A stretch of 64,000 nt of DNA from Oscillospiraceae bacterium (GCA_015067895.1 SVLP01000003.1:1-64000); one strand, 5' to 3'. Counted from the first letter of the stretch, positions 1-8,938 are shown. The notes: generated by a model from the sequence alone, not told the origin. A program made the numbers and translations.

Positions 1-75
1 TGGAGGTACCGGCCAGATTTGAACTGGCGAATGAGAGTTTTGCAGACTCTTGCCTTACCACTTGGCCACGGTACC
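1..75 (-). tRNA. tRNA-Cys (GCA)
   Basis: Read on the minus strand it folds as a complete cloverleaf with acceptor GGTACCG, a GTTCAAATC T-loop and anticodon loop CTGCAAA (anticodon GCA). CCA is encoded at positions 1-3. It is the promoter-distal tRNA visible here; the operon may continue beyond the window edge. Confidence 0.97.
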
Positions 76-79
76 ATAT

Positions 80-155
80 TGGAGCGGGTGACGAGGCTCG
101 AACTCGCTACCTCCACCTTGGCAAGGTGGCGCTCTACCGGATGAGCTACACCCGC
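80..155 (-). tRNA. tRNA-Gly (GCC)
   Basis: Minus-strand cloverleaf with acceptor GCGGGTG, anticodon stem CCACC/GGTGG and loop TTGCCAA (anticodon GCC). CCA is encoded at 80-82. It lies only 4 nt from the Cys tRNA, so both come from one precursor. Confidence 0.97.
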
Positions 156-160
156 ATCTC

Positions 161-177
161 GGTTCCCAAAGGGAACC
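161..177 (-). other. Hairpin in the tRNA-Gly/tRNA-Phe spacer
   Basis: A perfect 7-bp stem (GGTTCCC/GGGAACC) closes a 3-nt loop. It has no U-tract, so it is unlikely to be a terminator; a role in precursor processing is possible. Confidence 0.5.
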
Positions 178-178
178 G

Positions 179-254
<76 letters not shown>

Positions 255-260
255 ATGTCG

Positions 261-280
261 TGCAGAGCCGAAGCTCTGCA
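261..280 (-). other. Hairpin in the tRNA-Phe/tRNA-Asp spacer
   Basis: TGCAGAGC and GCTCTGCA form an 8-bp stem around a CGAA loop. No U-run follows on either strand. It sits between two tRNA 3' and 5' ends, where RNase P and 3' nucleases must act. Confidence 0.5.
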
Positions 281-291
281 CAGATGCATTA

Positions 292-368
292 TGGCGACCC
301 CGAACGGACTCGAACCGTCGACCTCCAGCGTGACAGGCTGGCGTGCTAACCGACTGCACCACAGGGCC
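292..368 (-). tRNA. tRNA-Asp (GTC)
   Basis: Minus-strand cloverleaf, 77 nt, with anticodon stem CCAGC/GCTGG and loop CTGTCAC (anticodon GTC). CCA is encoded at 292-294. An 8-bp hairpin with a CGAA loop (261-280) lies between it and tRNA-Phe. Confidence 0.97.
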
Positions 369-375
369 AGATTGA

Positions 376-451
376 TGGTGGGAACAACAGGGCTCGAACC
401 TGTGACCCCATGCTTGTAAGGCATGTGCTCTCCCAGCTGAGCTATGCTCCC
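376..451 (-). tRNA. tRNA-Val (TAC)
   Basis: Minus-strand cloverleaf with acceptor GGGAGCA, anticodon loop CTTACAA (anticodon TAC) and encoded CCA at 376-378. It is the first tRNA of the operon, about 37 nt downstream of the -10 element at 488-493. Confidence 0.97.
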
Positions 452-487
452 CTCGTTCGCGAGGCGTTCACCTCAGCGACGAGACAC

Positions 488-516
488 ATTATAGCTTAGG
501 AGGGGCGTTTTGTCAA
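488..516 (-). promoter_or_regulatory. Sigma-A promoter of the tRNA operon
   Basis: Minus strand TTGACA (511-516), 17-bp spacer, TATAAT (488-493): a perfect consensus, fitting strong stable-RNA expression. The -35 and spacer lie inside one arm of a 13-bp inverted repeat (502-514 / 554-566). Confidence 0.9.
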
Positions 517-566
517 GCACTTTTTTCGGATTTTTTCGAAAAACTTTTCGCCGGACAAAACGCCCC
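502..566. repeat. 13-bp inverted repeat between hslO and the tRNA promoter
   Basis: GGGGCGTTTTGTC (502-514) and its exact complement (554-566) flank 39 nt that contain a smaller CGAAAA/TTTTCG stem (537-550). hslO ends at 580, so read-through RNA could fold here. The left arm overlaps the tRNA promoter. Confidence 0.6.
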
Positions 567-579
567 ATTTCCCGTCAAA

Positions 580-1458
580 TCACAGGATTTTCAGAAGCTC
601 TGCGATATCCTCGGGGGTAAAGGTGTAGACCGTGTCGCAGAACTGGCACTCCACGGGGAAGGGCTTTCCCTCGTCCATGATCTCGGTCAGCTCCTTGCGG
701 CCCAGGGAGATCAGCGCGGCCTCCACCCGCTCCCGGGAGCAGTAGCACTTGTAGCCCACCTCCTGGGTGCCCATGAACAGAACACCCAGCTCGCCGACAA
801 CCTCCGCCAGGATATCCTCGGGAGTCAGACCGGCTTCGAGCATGGCGGTGACGGCACCGGCCCGCTGGATACCGGCCTCGAGCTTGTCGATGATGTCATC
901 GGGAGCGCCGGGCAGGAGCTGGATCAGGTAGCCGCCGGCCACCTTGACGCTCTGATCCCGGTCGACCAGCACGCCCAGGGCGCAGGCGGTGGGCACCTGC
1001 TCGGACTGGACGAAGTAGGCGGTGACATCGTCGCCGATCTCGCCGGAGACCAGCTCGATGGAGCCGACGTAGGGCTCCTTCATCTGCAGGTCGCGGATGA
1101 TGGTCATGGTGCCGTCCACGCCCACGGTGGCGCCCACATCCAGCTTGCCGGGATACTTCTCCAGCAAAGGCACATGGGGCTCCATCACGTAGCCCCGGAC
1201 GTTGCCGACGCTGTCGGAAACGCAGACGATGCCGCCGATGGGGCCGCCGCCCTTGATCTGCATGGTCATGGAGCCGTTCTCCACCTTCTGCATGTTGCCC
1301 ATCATGCTCGCAGCAGTCAGGGCCCGGCCGAAGGCGGCGGTGGCGTTGGCGGTGGTGTCATGGATCCGGGCGGCCTCGGCTACCATATTGGTGGAGCGGA
1401 TGGCGGTGAGCTTGACGAAGCCGTCCATCGTCATACCGCGGACAATGTAATCGTTCAT
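580..1458 (-). CDS. hslO: Hsp33 redox-regulated chaperone
   Basis: Holdase chaperone of the cytoplasm that binds unfolding proteins after oxidation releases its zinc. The 292-aa length is that of the Hsp33 family. The four zinc-binding cysteines are present as CYC (C238, C240) and CQFC (C271, C274). The start MNDYIVRG matches the usual Hsp33 N-terminus. The only good SD (AGGAGG, 1485-1490) lies 26 nt upstream of the ATG, and a 6-bp hairpin (1469-1482) sits between them, so effective spacing may be about 12 nt. It is followed downstream by the tRNA operon on the same strand. No promoter was recognised in the 411-bp upstream gap it shares with the divergent Nudix gene. Confidence 0.96.
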   Translation of the reverse strand: MNDYIVRGMTMDGFVKLTAIRSTNMVAEAARIHDTTANATAAFGRALTAASMMGNMQKVENGSMTMQIKGGGPIGGIVCVSDSVGNVRGYVMEPHVPLLEKYPGKLDVGATVGVDGTMTIIRDLQMKEPYVGSIELVSGEIGDDVTAYFVQSEQVPTACALGVLVDRDQSVKVAGGYLIQLLPGAPDDIIDKLEAGIQRAGAVTAMLEAGLTPEDILAEVVGELGVLFMGTQEVGYKCYCSRERVEAALISLGRKELTEIMDEGKPFPVECQFCDTVYTFTPEDIAELLKIL

Positions 1459-1468
1459 ATTGATTCTG

Positions 1469-1482
1469 ACGGGTAAACCCGT
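1469..1482 (-). promoter_or_regulatory. Hairpin between SD and start codon of hslO
   Basis: ACGGGT-AA-ACCCGT lies exactly between the SD (1485-1490) and the ATG (1458). Folding would bring the SD to a usable distance, making translation dependent on structure. The dyad is seen directly; the regulatory role is inferred. Confidence 0.45.
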
Positions 1483-1605
1483 TTTCCTCCTTATTCGCAG
1501 ATTCTTGTATTATAGCGCATAGAACCTGGGAAATCAACTGAAATCCTACAGTTTTTCATAGTCATTCCGCGAAGAGCATGCATGGATCAGCCGAGGGCCA
1601 TCGCT

Positions 1606-1706
1606 GTCATTGCGAGCCCGCAAGGGCGTGGCAATCTCCCGGTACTGCGTTCCGATTCGTACGATGTACCAGGAGATCGCCACGGGGCACTGCCCCTCGC
1701 GATGAC
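1606..1706. repeat. GTCATTGCGAG dyad element, copy 1
   Basis: An imperfect palindrome of about 100 bp begins GTCATTGCGAG and ends CTCGCGATGAC. Internally it has GTGGCAATCTCC and a GGAGATCGCCAC counterpart. It lies in the 411-bp gap between divergent hslO and the Nudix gene. A further tail to about 1797, ending CCCGCCCTACC, resembles the tails of copies 2 and 4. The rest of the gap holds only the Nudix promoter and hslO leader. Confidence 0.8.
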
Positions 1707-1807
1707 ATGGTTACTGTCAGCTGGTTCTTTTTGTTTGCACAGGCAATTGTCCACCCCGGTCTGCGTGAGCACTGACTCCCGCCCTACCACTTTGATTTAT
1801 CTTTCTC

Positions 1808-1836
1808 TTGCTATTTTTGCAGAATTATCGTATAAT
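1808..1836 (+). promoter_or_regulatory. Promoter of the Nudix gene
   Basis: TTGCTA (1808-1813), 17-bp spacer, TATAAT (1831-1836), followed by an AGAGGAGG SD at 1855-1862 and ATG at 1870. It lies just beyond the repeat tail. Confidence 0.8.
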
Positions 1837-1869
1837 GTGATCCCATTTTATTTTAGAGGAGGTATCACG

Positions 1870-2289
1870 ATGACCTACGAATATTCCTGCGGCGCGGTGG
1901 TTTTCACCAGGATCAACGGTGTGCCCCACTATCTGCTGATCCGGCAGAACGACCAGAGCGAGGGCTGCCACGGCTTCCCCAAGGGGCACATGGAGCCCGG
2001 CGAGACCCAGGAGCTGACGGCCCTGCGGGAGATCTATGAGGAGGTGGGACTTCGTGTGCGCCTCCTGGACGGCTTCCGGGCGGTGGAGGATTACGCCCTC
2101 CCCTACCCGCCCGACACCCGCAAGCAGGTTACCTTCTTCCTGGCGGAGTACGAAAACCAGACACCCCGCATCCAGGAGAGCGAGCTGACCTCCTGCACCC
2201 TGGCCCCCTTCGAAAGGGCCCTGGAGCTGACGGAGTACGAAGACTCCAGACAGATTTTGCGTGATGCCCACGCGTTCCTGACCAAGTAA
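1870..2289 (+). CDS. Nudix hydrolase (bis(5'-nucleosyl)-tetraphosphatase-like)
   Basis: Probable cytoplasmic nucleotide pyrophosphohydrolase. The 139-aa protein carries a complete Nudix box from G39 to L61 (G39, E45, R53-E54, E57-E58, G60), which binds the catalytic Mg2+. A short Nudix domain opening with a CGAVVF strand is typical of Ap4A hydrolases, so that substrate is favoured, but the sequence alone does not prove it. The start at 1870 follows a strong SD with 7-nt spacing; a longer upstream reading frame would run through the GTCATTGCGAG repeat and is not used. It is monocistronic, with its own promoter and a strong hairpin behind it. Confidence 0.9.
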   Translation: MTYEYSCGAVVFTRINGVPHYLLIRQNDQSEGCHGFPKGHMEPGETQELTALREIYEEVGLRVRLLDGFRAVEDYALPYPPDTRKQVTFFLAEYENQTPRIQESELTSCTLAPFERALELTEYEDSRQILRDAHAFLTK

Positions 2290-2294
2290 CTCAG

Positions 2295-2322
2295 AATGCC
2301 GCACCCGGCCGGGTGCGGCATT
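2295..2322. terminator. Bidirectional terminator
   Basis: A perfect 12-bp stem (AATGCCGCACCC and its complement) with a GGCC loop lies between the convergent Nudix and methyltransferase genes. T-richness on both sides is modest (TTGCTTATTT on the plus strand). Confidence 0.75.
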
Positions 2323-2324
2323 GC

Positions 2325-3080
2325 TTATTTCCGTTTGACGGTTCCCTTTCTCGCCTTGAACCAGACCCGCTGCTCCCCTTCTCTGGGGGCGCAGAAACAC
2401 CGGTCGGCGTAGACCTCGATCCTGGTGAAGCCCGCGTCCCTGAGATAGCGGGTCAGCTGCTCGATGGAGTAGGCGTACTCCTGATGCTCCTCGAAGGAGC
2501 GCGTCCACACATCACCGTCGCGCTGGAACAGATCCATGCCGTAGGAGCAGATGTTGGTGCCCTCGTCGAACTCCCCCCGCCAGACGCAGTAGACATCGTC
2601 GTCCTCGTCCAGAAAGACCTGGCCGTCCATGGCCCGGAGCTTCTCCGGCGTGTTGACATCGAAGAGGAAGATGCCGCCGGGATTCAGAGCCTTGTATGTC
2701 CGCCGGATGGCGGCCTCGCAGTCGGCGGGGTCGAGGATATAGTCCAGACTGTCCAGGAAGCAGACGGCCATATCCACGGCTCTGGGGAGCCTCAGCCGGG
2801 CCAGATCCTGATGGACGAAGGTGGGCACGGTCTCCAAATCCGCGCACTTGTCCATAGCCGCGGTGAGCATATCCTCGCTCAGATCCACGGCGGTGACGGC
2901 GTAGCCCATTTGCGCCAGAATGCGGGTTGCAGAGCCGGTGCCGCAGGCGAGGTCGGCCACCGTCCGGGGCTTCAGGCCCTCCTTTTCCAAAATGGTGTGG
3001 GCGAAGTCCACCCAAGCCTGATAATCCACATCATTGGTCAGCCGGTCGTAGCTGGCTGCCAGTGCACCGTATGCGTTCAT
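2325..3080 (-). CDS. Class I SAM-dependent methyltransferase
   Basis: A 251-aa protein with the SAM-binding motif I VADLACGTG at residues 41-49, an acidic motif II (VDLSED) and a motif-IV-like VDMAVCFLDSLDYI. The fold resembles small-molecule or generic class I methyltransferases; the substrate cannot be read from sequence. The start at 3080 (MNAYGALAASYDRL) was chosen because the ATG overlaps the upstream stop codon by 4 nt (ATGA) and follows GGGAGGGAAGAA. It is thus translationally coupled to the nucleotidyltransferase-family gene before it. Confidence 0.85.
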   Translation of the reverse strand: MNAYGALAASYDRLTNDVDYQAWVDFAHTILEKEGLKPRTVADLACGTGSATRILAQMGYAVTAVDLSEDMLTAAMDKCADLETVPTFVHQDLARLRLPRAVDMAVCFLDSLDYILDPADCEAAIRRTYKALNPGGIFLFDVNTPEKLRAMDGQVFLDEDDDVYCVWRGEFDEGTNICSYGMDLFQRDGDVWTRSFEEHQEYAYSIEQLTRYLRDAGFTRIEVYADRCFCAPREGEQRVWFKARKGTVKRK

Positions 3081-4291
3081 TTCTTCCCTCCCGTCAGCTT
3101 TCGCCAGAACAGATATACGGGCCGGATCAGATAATACAGCCAGAACCACCGATCCGGCAGGTCGATCAGCTCAAAATCCACCGCGCCGGGCTGGAATTTC
3201 GAGATGATGCGGTGCCACAGAGAATGGCGCACCGCCGCGTGGGGCAGCAGCTGCTCGTGGGCCCGGAATTCCGGGAACGTCCAGTCAAGCTCCCGCTCCA
3301 TCATGGGCCAGGCCGCATCGGACAGGGCAACGGCCTGCTCCACCTCGGTCTTGCAATCGTCGCCATAGCGCACGATCACCCGGTCATCCTCCCTGCGGAC
3401 GGACACGGAGCCGATGGTGACCGTCTCCATCGGGATCACCCGCCAGCGCATCAGCACGATCAGCGTCTCAAAGAGCAGCGGGCTGTTTCCCTGCTGCCGC
3501 ATGGACTCCAGCAGCTCGTCCCAGGAAAAGCCGGGCTTGCGCTGCACCTCGTACAGATCCAGCAGCCAGCGCAGACGGGCAAAGCCATGGTGGGCCGCGT
3601 GGGCGAAGAGGTGGGGCAACTTGTGATCCCTCCCCATCTCGTTGACCTTGACGCCCAGAAGCAGCTTCTCCTCCCGGTTCTCCCAGAGGGCGTCGAAGGG
3701 CACATTGACCTCGGTGCTGCTCCGCCAGTGGAGCTCCACGCACTGGTCTCCCCTTCGGAATTCGCCATGGTTGTCGGTGGTATAGCGCAGGTTCACCTCC
3801 ATTCGCTTGGGCGTCTTCAGGTGGGGATTCTCCGCCTGTTCAAAGCCCAGCTCCTTCAGGCAGGCAGCGGAGCGCAGGAAGTCCTCCTCCCGCACCAGCA
3901 CATCCAGATCATGGGAGTGGCGCATGGCAGGGTCGCCGTAGAGCTCTACAGACAGCAGCGGGCCCTTCATGGAGATCATAGGGATCCGCGCCTCCTCCAT
4001 GGCCTTCGCAACCAGCGCCAATGTCTGCATCCGCTTTAGGCTGCCGCCGGCATAACGATTCTGCAGGGCTCGGTATTTCGCCAGAACCGGAAAGCCCTCC
4101 AGCTGCTCCGGTGTGAACTGGCGCAGCCCCCGGATGACCAGCGGGTAGATCCGGTGCTTTTTCATCGTCTCATCGAACTTCTCCTGATCCAGTTCCTCCG
4201 GGATCCGGTCAAACCGTTCCCGCAGGGCCAGACGGAGCATGAACTCCGTTTCCTTCATTGCGGGATAGCTGGTCAGTATCGTTTCGTTCAT
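3077..4291 (-). CDS. Nucleotidyltransferase-family protein (PF14907-like)
   Basis: A 404-aa protein with the core HSHDLDVLV near residues 130-138, the DxD signature of the uncharacterised nucleotidyltransferase family typified by PF14907. Members are often near cell-surface or peptide-maturation genes, but their biochemistry is mostly unknown. Here it directly follows the ftsZ terminator, with an SD (ACGGAGGAACG) right after the U-tract, and overlaps the methyltransferase by 4 nt. I see no separate promoter, so it may rely on read-through from ftsZ. Function is unassigned; family membership is moderately sure. Confidence 0.75.
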   Translation of the reverse strand: MNETILTSYPAMKETEFMLRLALRERFDRIPEELDQEKFDETMKKHRIYPLVIRGLRQFTPEQLEGFPVLAKYRALQNRYAGGSLKRMQTLALVAKAMEEARIPMISMKGPLLSVELYGDPAMRHSHDLDVLVREEDFLRSAACLKELGFEQAENPHLKTPKRMEVNLRYTTDNHGEFRRGDQCVELHWRSSTEVNVPFDALWENREEKLLLGVKVNEMGRDHKLPHLFAHAAHHGFARLRWLLDLYEVQRKPGFSWDELLESMRQQGNSPLLFETLIVLMRWRVIPMETVTIGSVSVRREDDRVIVRYGDDCKTEVEQAVALSDAAWPMMERELDWTFPEFRAHEQLLPHAAVRHSLWHRIISKFQPGAVDFELIDLPDRWFWLYYLIRPVYLFWRKLTGGKK

Positions 4292-4305
4292 ACACGTTCC
4301 TCCGT

Positions 4306-4335
4306 AAAAACACCCCAGGCCGAGGGCCTGGGGTG
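4306..4335 (-). terminator. Rho-independent terminator of ftsZ
   Basis: An 11-bp perfect GC-rich stem (CACCCCAGGCC and its complement) with a 3-nt loop is followed on the minus strand by TTTTT. It lies 14 nt after the ftsZ stop and ends the dcw cluster. Confidence 0.9.
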
Positions 4336-4348
4336 CAATGGTTTTCGC

Positions 4349-5428
<1,080 letters not shown>

Positions 5429-5493
5429 AACGAATATCCTCCTATGTATATTGGGGTTGGCCCTACGGCCACAATTTACATTGTTACTAATAC

Positions 5494-5522
5494 ATTCTAC
5501 CGTGAAATCCGCGATTGGTCAA
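5494..5522 (-). promoter_or_regulatory. ftsZ promoter
   Basis: Minus strand TTGACC (5517-5522), 17-bp spacer, TAGAAT (5494-5499), in the 143-bp gap between divIB and ftsZ. The expected start site is roughly 60 nt before the ftsZ ATG. Confidence 0.8.
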
Positions 5523-5571
5523 TAGAAAATCTCAATTTAATTGAAAGATTTTGTAAACAATTGCGTCTTTC

Positions 5572-6594
5572 TCACCGCGACGGGGTGAAAATCGCGTCCT
5601 CGGTGTACTCCAGACTCAGATCGAGCTCGCCGCTCTGGCTGTCCTCCAGCTTCTGCACGGCGGCGGCCAGGTAGTCGATCTTGTAGTCCATCCGCTCGGC
5701 ATCGCCCAGCTGGACAGTCAGCAGCTGGGGGTATTCCAGCCGGATGGCCGACACATCCGTCACATCGATCAGGCTTACCTGGCCGATGATCCGGTTTTTC
5801 TCCAGGGCCGTCATGACCGCGACCAGGGCAGAAAGCTGCTCGTCAGCATCTGCCTGATCCTGAGATTCGGCGGTACCCTCGTCGGGGTCGATGATCTGGC
5901 CGGGCAGGGCCTGCACCGGGCTTCCCGCCTGGGGTGTACGGATGGCGAGCCCCTCCACACGGGTGTAGCCCAGAGCCTTGTCCAGACTTACCTGCTCGAT
6001 GGCGCGGCCGTCAGCGGAGATCAGCCACCAGGAGCCGTTCTCGTCCTCTATGGAGTAGGTCACCTGCAGCTCCGTGATCTGGATCTCCACAGTGCCGGGG
6101 AGCCGAACCCCCACCTTCACCTTGTCCACATAGGGAAGCTCTGAGATGATCCGGCTGGCGACTCTGGCCTCGCCGATGCTCAGCAGGGCGTCGCCGGGCT
6201 CCACGCCCGCGGCCTGCCGCACCATCCAGGGGGAATATTTCTCCGCACCGGCCACGGTGATGGTCTCCACCCGGAAGAAGACGCTCAGTGCCAGGAACAC
6301 CGCCGCCACCACTGCCGCCATGCTGACAAGCCGAAGGGCGAAGCGGCCCTTGCGCAGGGGCTTGGGGGCAGTGTAGATCACGTCGGGGATCTCCTCCCGG
6401 GGAGGACGCACCACCCGGCGGTTCACGGGCGGATTTTTCATCTTGGCCTTACGGCGCTGGGTCGTCCGACGCTGGCGCTCGGCCCGGTCGGGGGTGCTGG
6501 GTGCGCCGGTCTTTCGCCGCCGGGCCGGCGGCGTTCTGGACGCTGCTGCGTTCCGTTTTGCGGAAGCAGGGCGTTTACGCTGTTTCGTATCCAT
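5572..6594 (-). CDS. divIB: Cell division protein DivIB/FtsQ
   Basis: Bitopic divisome protein linking cytoplasmic and wall-synthesis components; it partners FtsL and DivIC. The 340-aa protein has a very basic, disordered cytoplasmic tail of about 80 residues. One membrane segment follows (about 86-107), then a POTRA domain beginning VETITVAGAEKYS (about 109-180) and an extracellular beta domain. The start at 6594 (MDTKQRKR) follows GGGAGG with suitable spacing; longer frames upstream overlap murG without support. The basic tail is longer than in many homologues. It lies between murG and ftsZ, as in other Firmicute dcw clusters. Confidence 0.93.
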   Translation of the reverse strand: MDTKQRKRPASAKRNAAASRTPPARRRKTGAPSTPDRAERQRRTTQRRKAKMKNPPVNRRVVRPPREEIPDVIYTAPKPLRKGRFALRLVSMAAVVAAVFLALSVFFRVETITVAGAEKYSPWMVRQAAGVEPGDALLSIGEARVASRIISELPYVDKVKVGVRLPGTVEIQITELQVTYSIEDENGSWWLISADGRAIEQVSLDKALGYTRVEGLAIRTPQAGSPVQALPGQIIDPDEGTAESQDQADADEQLSALVAVMTALEKNRIIGQVSLIDVTDVSAIRLEYPQLLTVQLGDAERMDYKIDYLAAAVQKLEDSQSGELDLSLEYTEDAIFTPSR

Positions 6595-6617
6595 AGGTTT
6601 GCCTCCCTGGGAGTCTT

Positions 6618-7742
6618 TTATTTCTTGGCAAGCTCTGCGATGATGTCGCAGATGCGGTCGGCGGAATCGGGCATGGAGCTGGCCTGAAGGGCCTTGCGCA
6701 TGGCACGGCACCTCTGCTCATCGGCCAGAAGGCTCGTGACCTCCTCATACAGCCGCTGTCCGGTGCACTCCTTCTCCAGCAGCAGCACACAGCCGCCCCG
6801 GGACTCGATGATCCGGGCGTTCTTCTCCTGATGGTTGTCGGTGACGTTGGGGGACGGGATCAGGATGCAGGGGGTGCCGGAGACGGCGATCTCGTTGCAG
6901 CTGGAGGCACCGGCCCGGCTGATGAACACATCCGCCGCCGCCATCAGGGTGGGCATGTTGTAGATATACTCCCGCATATCGATGCCCTTTGCCTGCTCCA
7001 GCTCCACGCCCTTGCTCTTGACCAGCTCCGGCATCCACTCCCAGCCGTAGGAGCCGGTGGCGTGGATGTGCTGGAAGGGCAGTCCGTTTTCCGTTTCGAG
7101 CTTCATGAACTCGGCGATCACCTCGTTCATGGCCTTAGCGCCCAAAGAGCCGAAGGCGGAGACGATCAGGGGCCGCTCGTCCAGACCCAGCTCCCGCCGG
7201 GCGTCGGCCCGCTTGGTGTACAGGAACTCAGACCGGACGGGCATGCCCACGCAGGTGACCTTGTCCTGCTGTTTATAGGCCTTGCCGCTCTCGGCGAAGT
7301 TCACCAGGATCCGGTCGGCGCTGCCCGCCGCCAGACGGGTAGCCAGGCCGGGGACGGCGTTGGCCTCATGGACGCAGGTGGGGATGCCCATTTTGCTGCC
7401 GACAAAGAGCGCGGGGAAGCTGGCGTAGCCGCCGGTGCCCACGATCACATCGGGCTGGAAGTCTTTGATGATCTTCCGTGCGCCGTTCAGGGCGGACAGG
7501 ATCCGTCCCACGCCCTGGACATTGCGCTTGATATTTTTCAAATTCAGCTGCCGGAAGAACCGGGAGCCGGGCAGGCATTTAATCTCGTAGCCCGCCTTGG
7601 GCACCAGCTGCTCCTCCATCTCGCCGACGCAGCCGACGAAGAGGATCTTGCAGCCCGGATCCCGCTGCCGCAGGGTATTGGCCAGGGCGATGGCGGGGTT
7701 GATGTGGCCGCCGGTGCCGCCGCAGGTAAACATCACGTTCAT
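6618..7742 (-). CDS. murG: MurG glycosyltransferase (lipid II synthesis)
   Basis: Transfers GlcNAc from UDP-GlcNAc to lipid I on the inner face of the membrane, making lipid II. The 374-aa GT-B protein opens with the glycine-rich loop CGGTGGH (residues 7-13). It has the later SRAGASSCNEIAVSGTPCILIPSP region that binds UDP-GlcNAc. The ATG at 7742 overlaps the ftsW stop by 4 nt (ATGA), indicating translational coupling of the lipid II synthase and the SEDS polymerase. Length and motifs are those of the family. Confidence 0.97.
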   Translation of the reverse strand: MNVMFTCGGTGGHINPAIALANTLRQRDPGCKILFVGCVGEMEEQLVPKAGYEIKCLPGSRFFRQLNLKNIKRNVQGVGRILSALNGARKIIKDFQPDVIVGTGGYASFPALFVGSKMGIPTCVHEANAVPGLATRLAAGSADRILVNFAESGKAYKQQDKVTCVGMPVRSEFLYTKRADARRELGLDERPLIVSAFGSLGAKAMNEVIAEFMKLETENGLPFQHIHATGSYGWEWMPELVKSKGVELEQAKGIDMREYIYNMPTLMAAADVFISRAGASSCNEIAVSGTPCILIPSPNVTDNHQEKNARIIESRGGCVLLLEKECTGQRLYEEVTSLLADEQRCRAMRKALQASSMPDSADRICDIIAELAKK

Positions 7743-8902
7743 AGCATTTCTTCCTCCTGTAGCTTGGGTTCCTCCCGCTGCCGGGAGATCGCCAGGATCA
7801 CGCCCATTTCCCCCAGATTCACCGCCAGTGCCGTTCCCCCGTAGGAGAAGAAGGGCAGCGCGATGCCGGTGGAGGGCAGTAAATTGGTGACAACGCAGAG
7901 GTTGAGCACCGTTTGAACCGCCAAAAGTGTGGTCAGGCCTGCAGCCAGCATGGAGCTGAAACGATCCCTGGCCGACCGGGCGATGTGGTAGCCCCGCAGG
8001 ATCAGCAGCATGAACAGCACCATGATCCCGGCGGCTCCCAGAAGCCCCAGCTCCTCGCACACGATGGCGAAAATGTAGTCGTTGTATTGAAAGGGCAGGT
8101 ACAGGTATTTCTGCCTGCTCCGCCCCAGGCCCAGACCGAAGACCCCTCCCGAGCCGATGGCGTAGAGGGACTGGAGGATCTGGTAGCCCGTGTCGCTGGG
8201 GTCGGACTCGGGATCCAGCCATGCCGTGACCCGATCCCCGGCGTAGCCCATGAAGGTGATGTACACCAGCACGAACATGGCAGCCAGAGCCGCTCCCATC
8301 AGAAGATATTTCATCCTTGTTCCGGACAGGAACATCATCACCACCGCCACCATGCCGATGAGCAAAATGGCGGACAGGTGCTTCTCCAGGGCCAGGGGCA
8401 CCAAAATGCCCATCAGGGCGGCCCCGAAGCCCAGCACCCCATAGCGGAATTCCTCCGCCCGGGGGCCATATTCCCGGCTCAGCCGGGCGAAGACAACGAT
8501 CACCGCGAATTTGGCGATCTCCGAGGGCTGGAACTGGATGCCCGCGATGGAGACCCACCGCCTGGCACCGTTGACGCTTTGCCCCACTACCAGCACCGCC
8601 AGCAGCAGAACGATGGCGATGCTGTAAATGTGCCAGGCAAATTTCCGCCAGACCTCTGCCGGGATCCGGCTGAACGCCGCCATGCACCCCAGCCCAAGGA
8701 CGGCGCAGACGGCCTGTTTTTGCAGATATCGGGTGGATACGGTGTAGTTCGAGTCATACTCGCTCTGGGCGTAGCTGGCTGACCAGAGCATGATAAGCCC
8801 CAAAATCAGCAGCGTCAGCACCAGGATCAGAAACACCGGATCCACGGAATTGACCCGCCCGTGGGCGGGATCCTCTTTGGCATGGAAAAGACGTTTTTCC
8901 AA
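7739..8902 (-). CDS. ftsW: SEDS-family glycan polymerase FtsW/SpoVE
   Basis: Polytopic membrane peptidoglycan glycosyltransferase that polymerises lipid II with a partner class B PBP (here probably the SpoVD-like protein of the same cluster). The 387 aa contain about ten hydrophobic segments. The conserved SEDS stretches VNGARRWVSIAGIQFQPSE (near 110-128) and, at the C-terminal end, LPSTGIALPFFSYGGTAL are both present. In Bacillus the dcw copy is spoVE; whether this one serves vegetative division, the spore or both cannot be told. A palindromic repeat lies directly upstream, where murD normally sits. Confidence 0.95.
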   Translation of the reverse strand: MEKRLFHAKEDPAHGRVNSVDPVFLILVLTLLILGLIMLWSASYAQSEYDSNYTVSTRYLQKQAVCAVLGLGCMAAFSRIPAEVWRKFAWHIYSIAIVLLLAVLVVGQSVNGARRWVSIAGIQFQPSEIAKFAVIVVFARLSREYGPRAEEFRYGVLGFGAALMGILVPLALEKHLSAILLIGMVAVVMMFLSGTRMKYLLMGAALAAMFVLVYITFMGYAGDRVTAWLDPESDPSDTGYQILQSLYAIGSGGVFGLGLGRSRQKYLYLPFQYNDYIFAIVCEELGLLGAAGIMVLFMLLILRGYHIARSARDRFSSMLAAGLTTLLAVQTVLNLCVVTNLLPSTGIALPFFSYGGTALAVNLGEMGVILAISRQREEPKLQEEEML

Positions 8903-8938
8903 TGCCGCTCCTTCCCAATTTTTGGCTCACCCATGTAA

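Noticed and set aside
1582..1869. Longer N-terminus for the Nudix protein
   Set aside because: The extra codons translate the GTCATTGCGAG repeat; the strong SD and promoter support a start at 1870.
3078..3081. Frameshift between methyltransferase and nucleotidyltransferase-family genes
   Set aside because: The 4-nt ATGA overlap is a normal coupled start, and both proteins are complete.
7743..8687. Extended murG reading frame
   Set aside because: It is an out-of-frame shadow of ftsW; MurG homology begins at 7742 with MNVMFTCGG.
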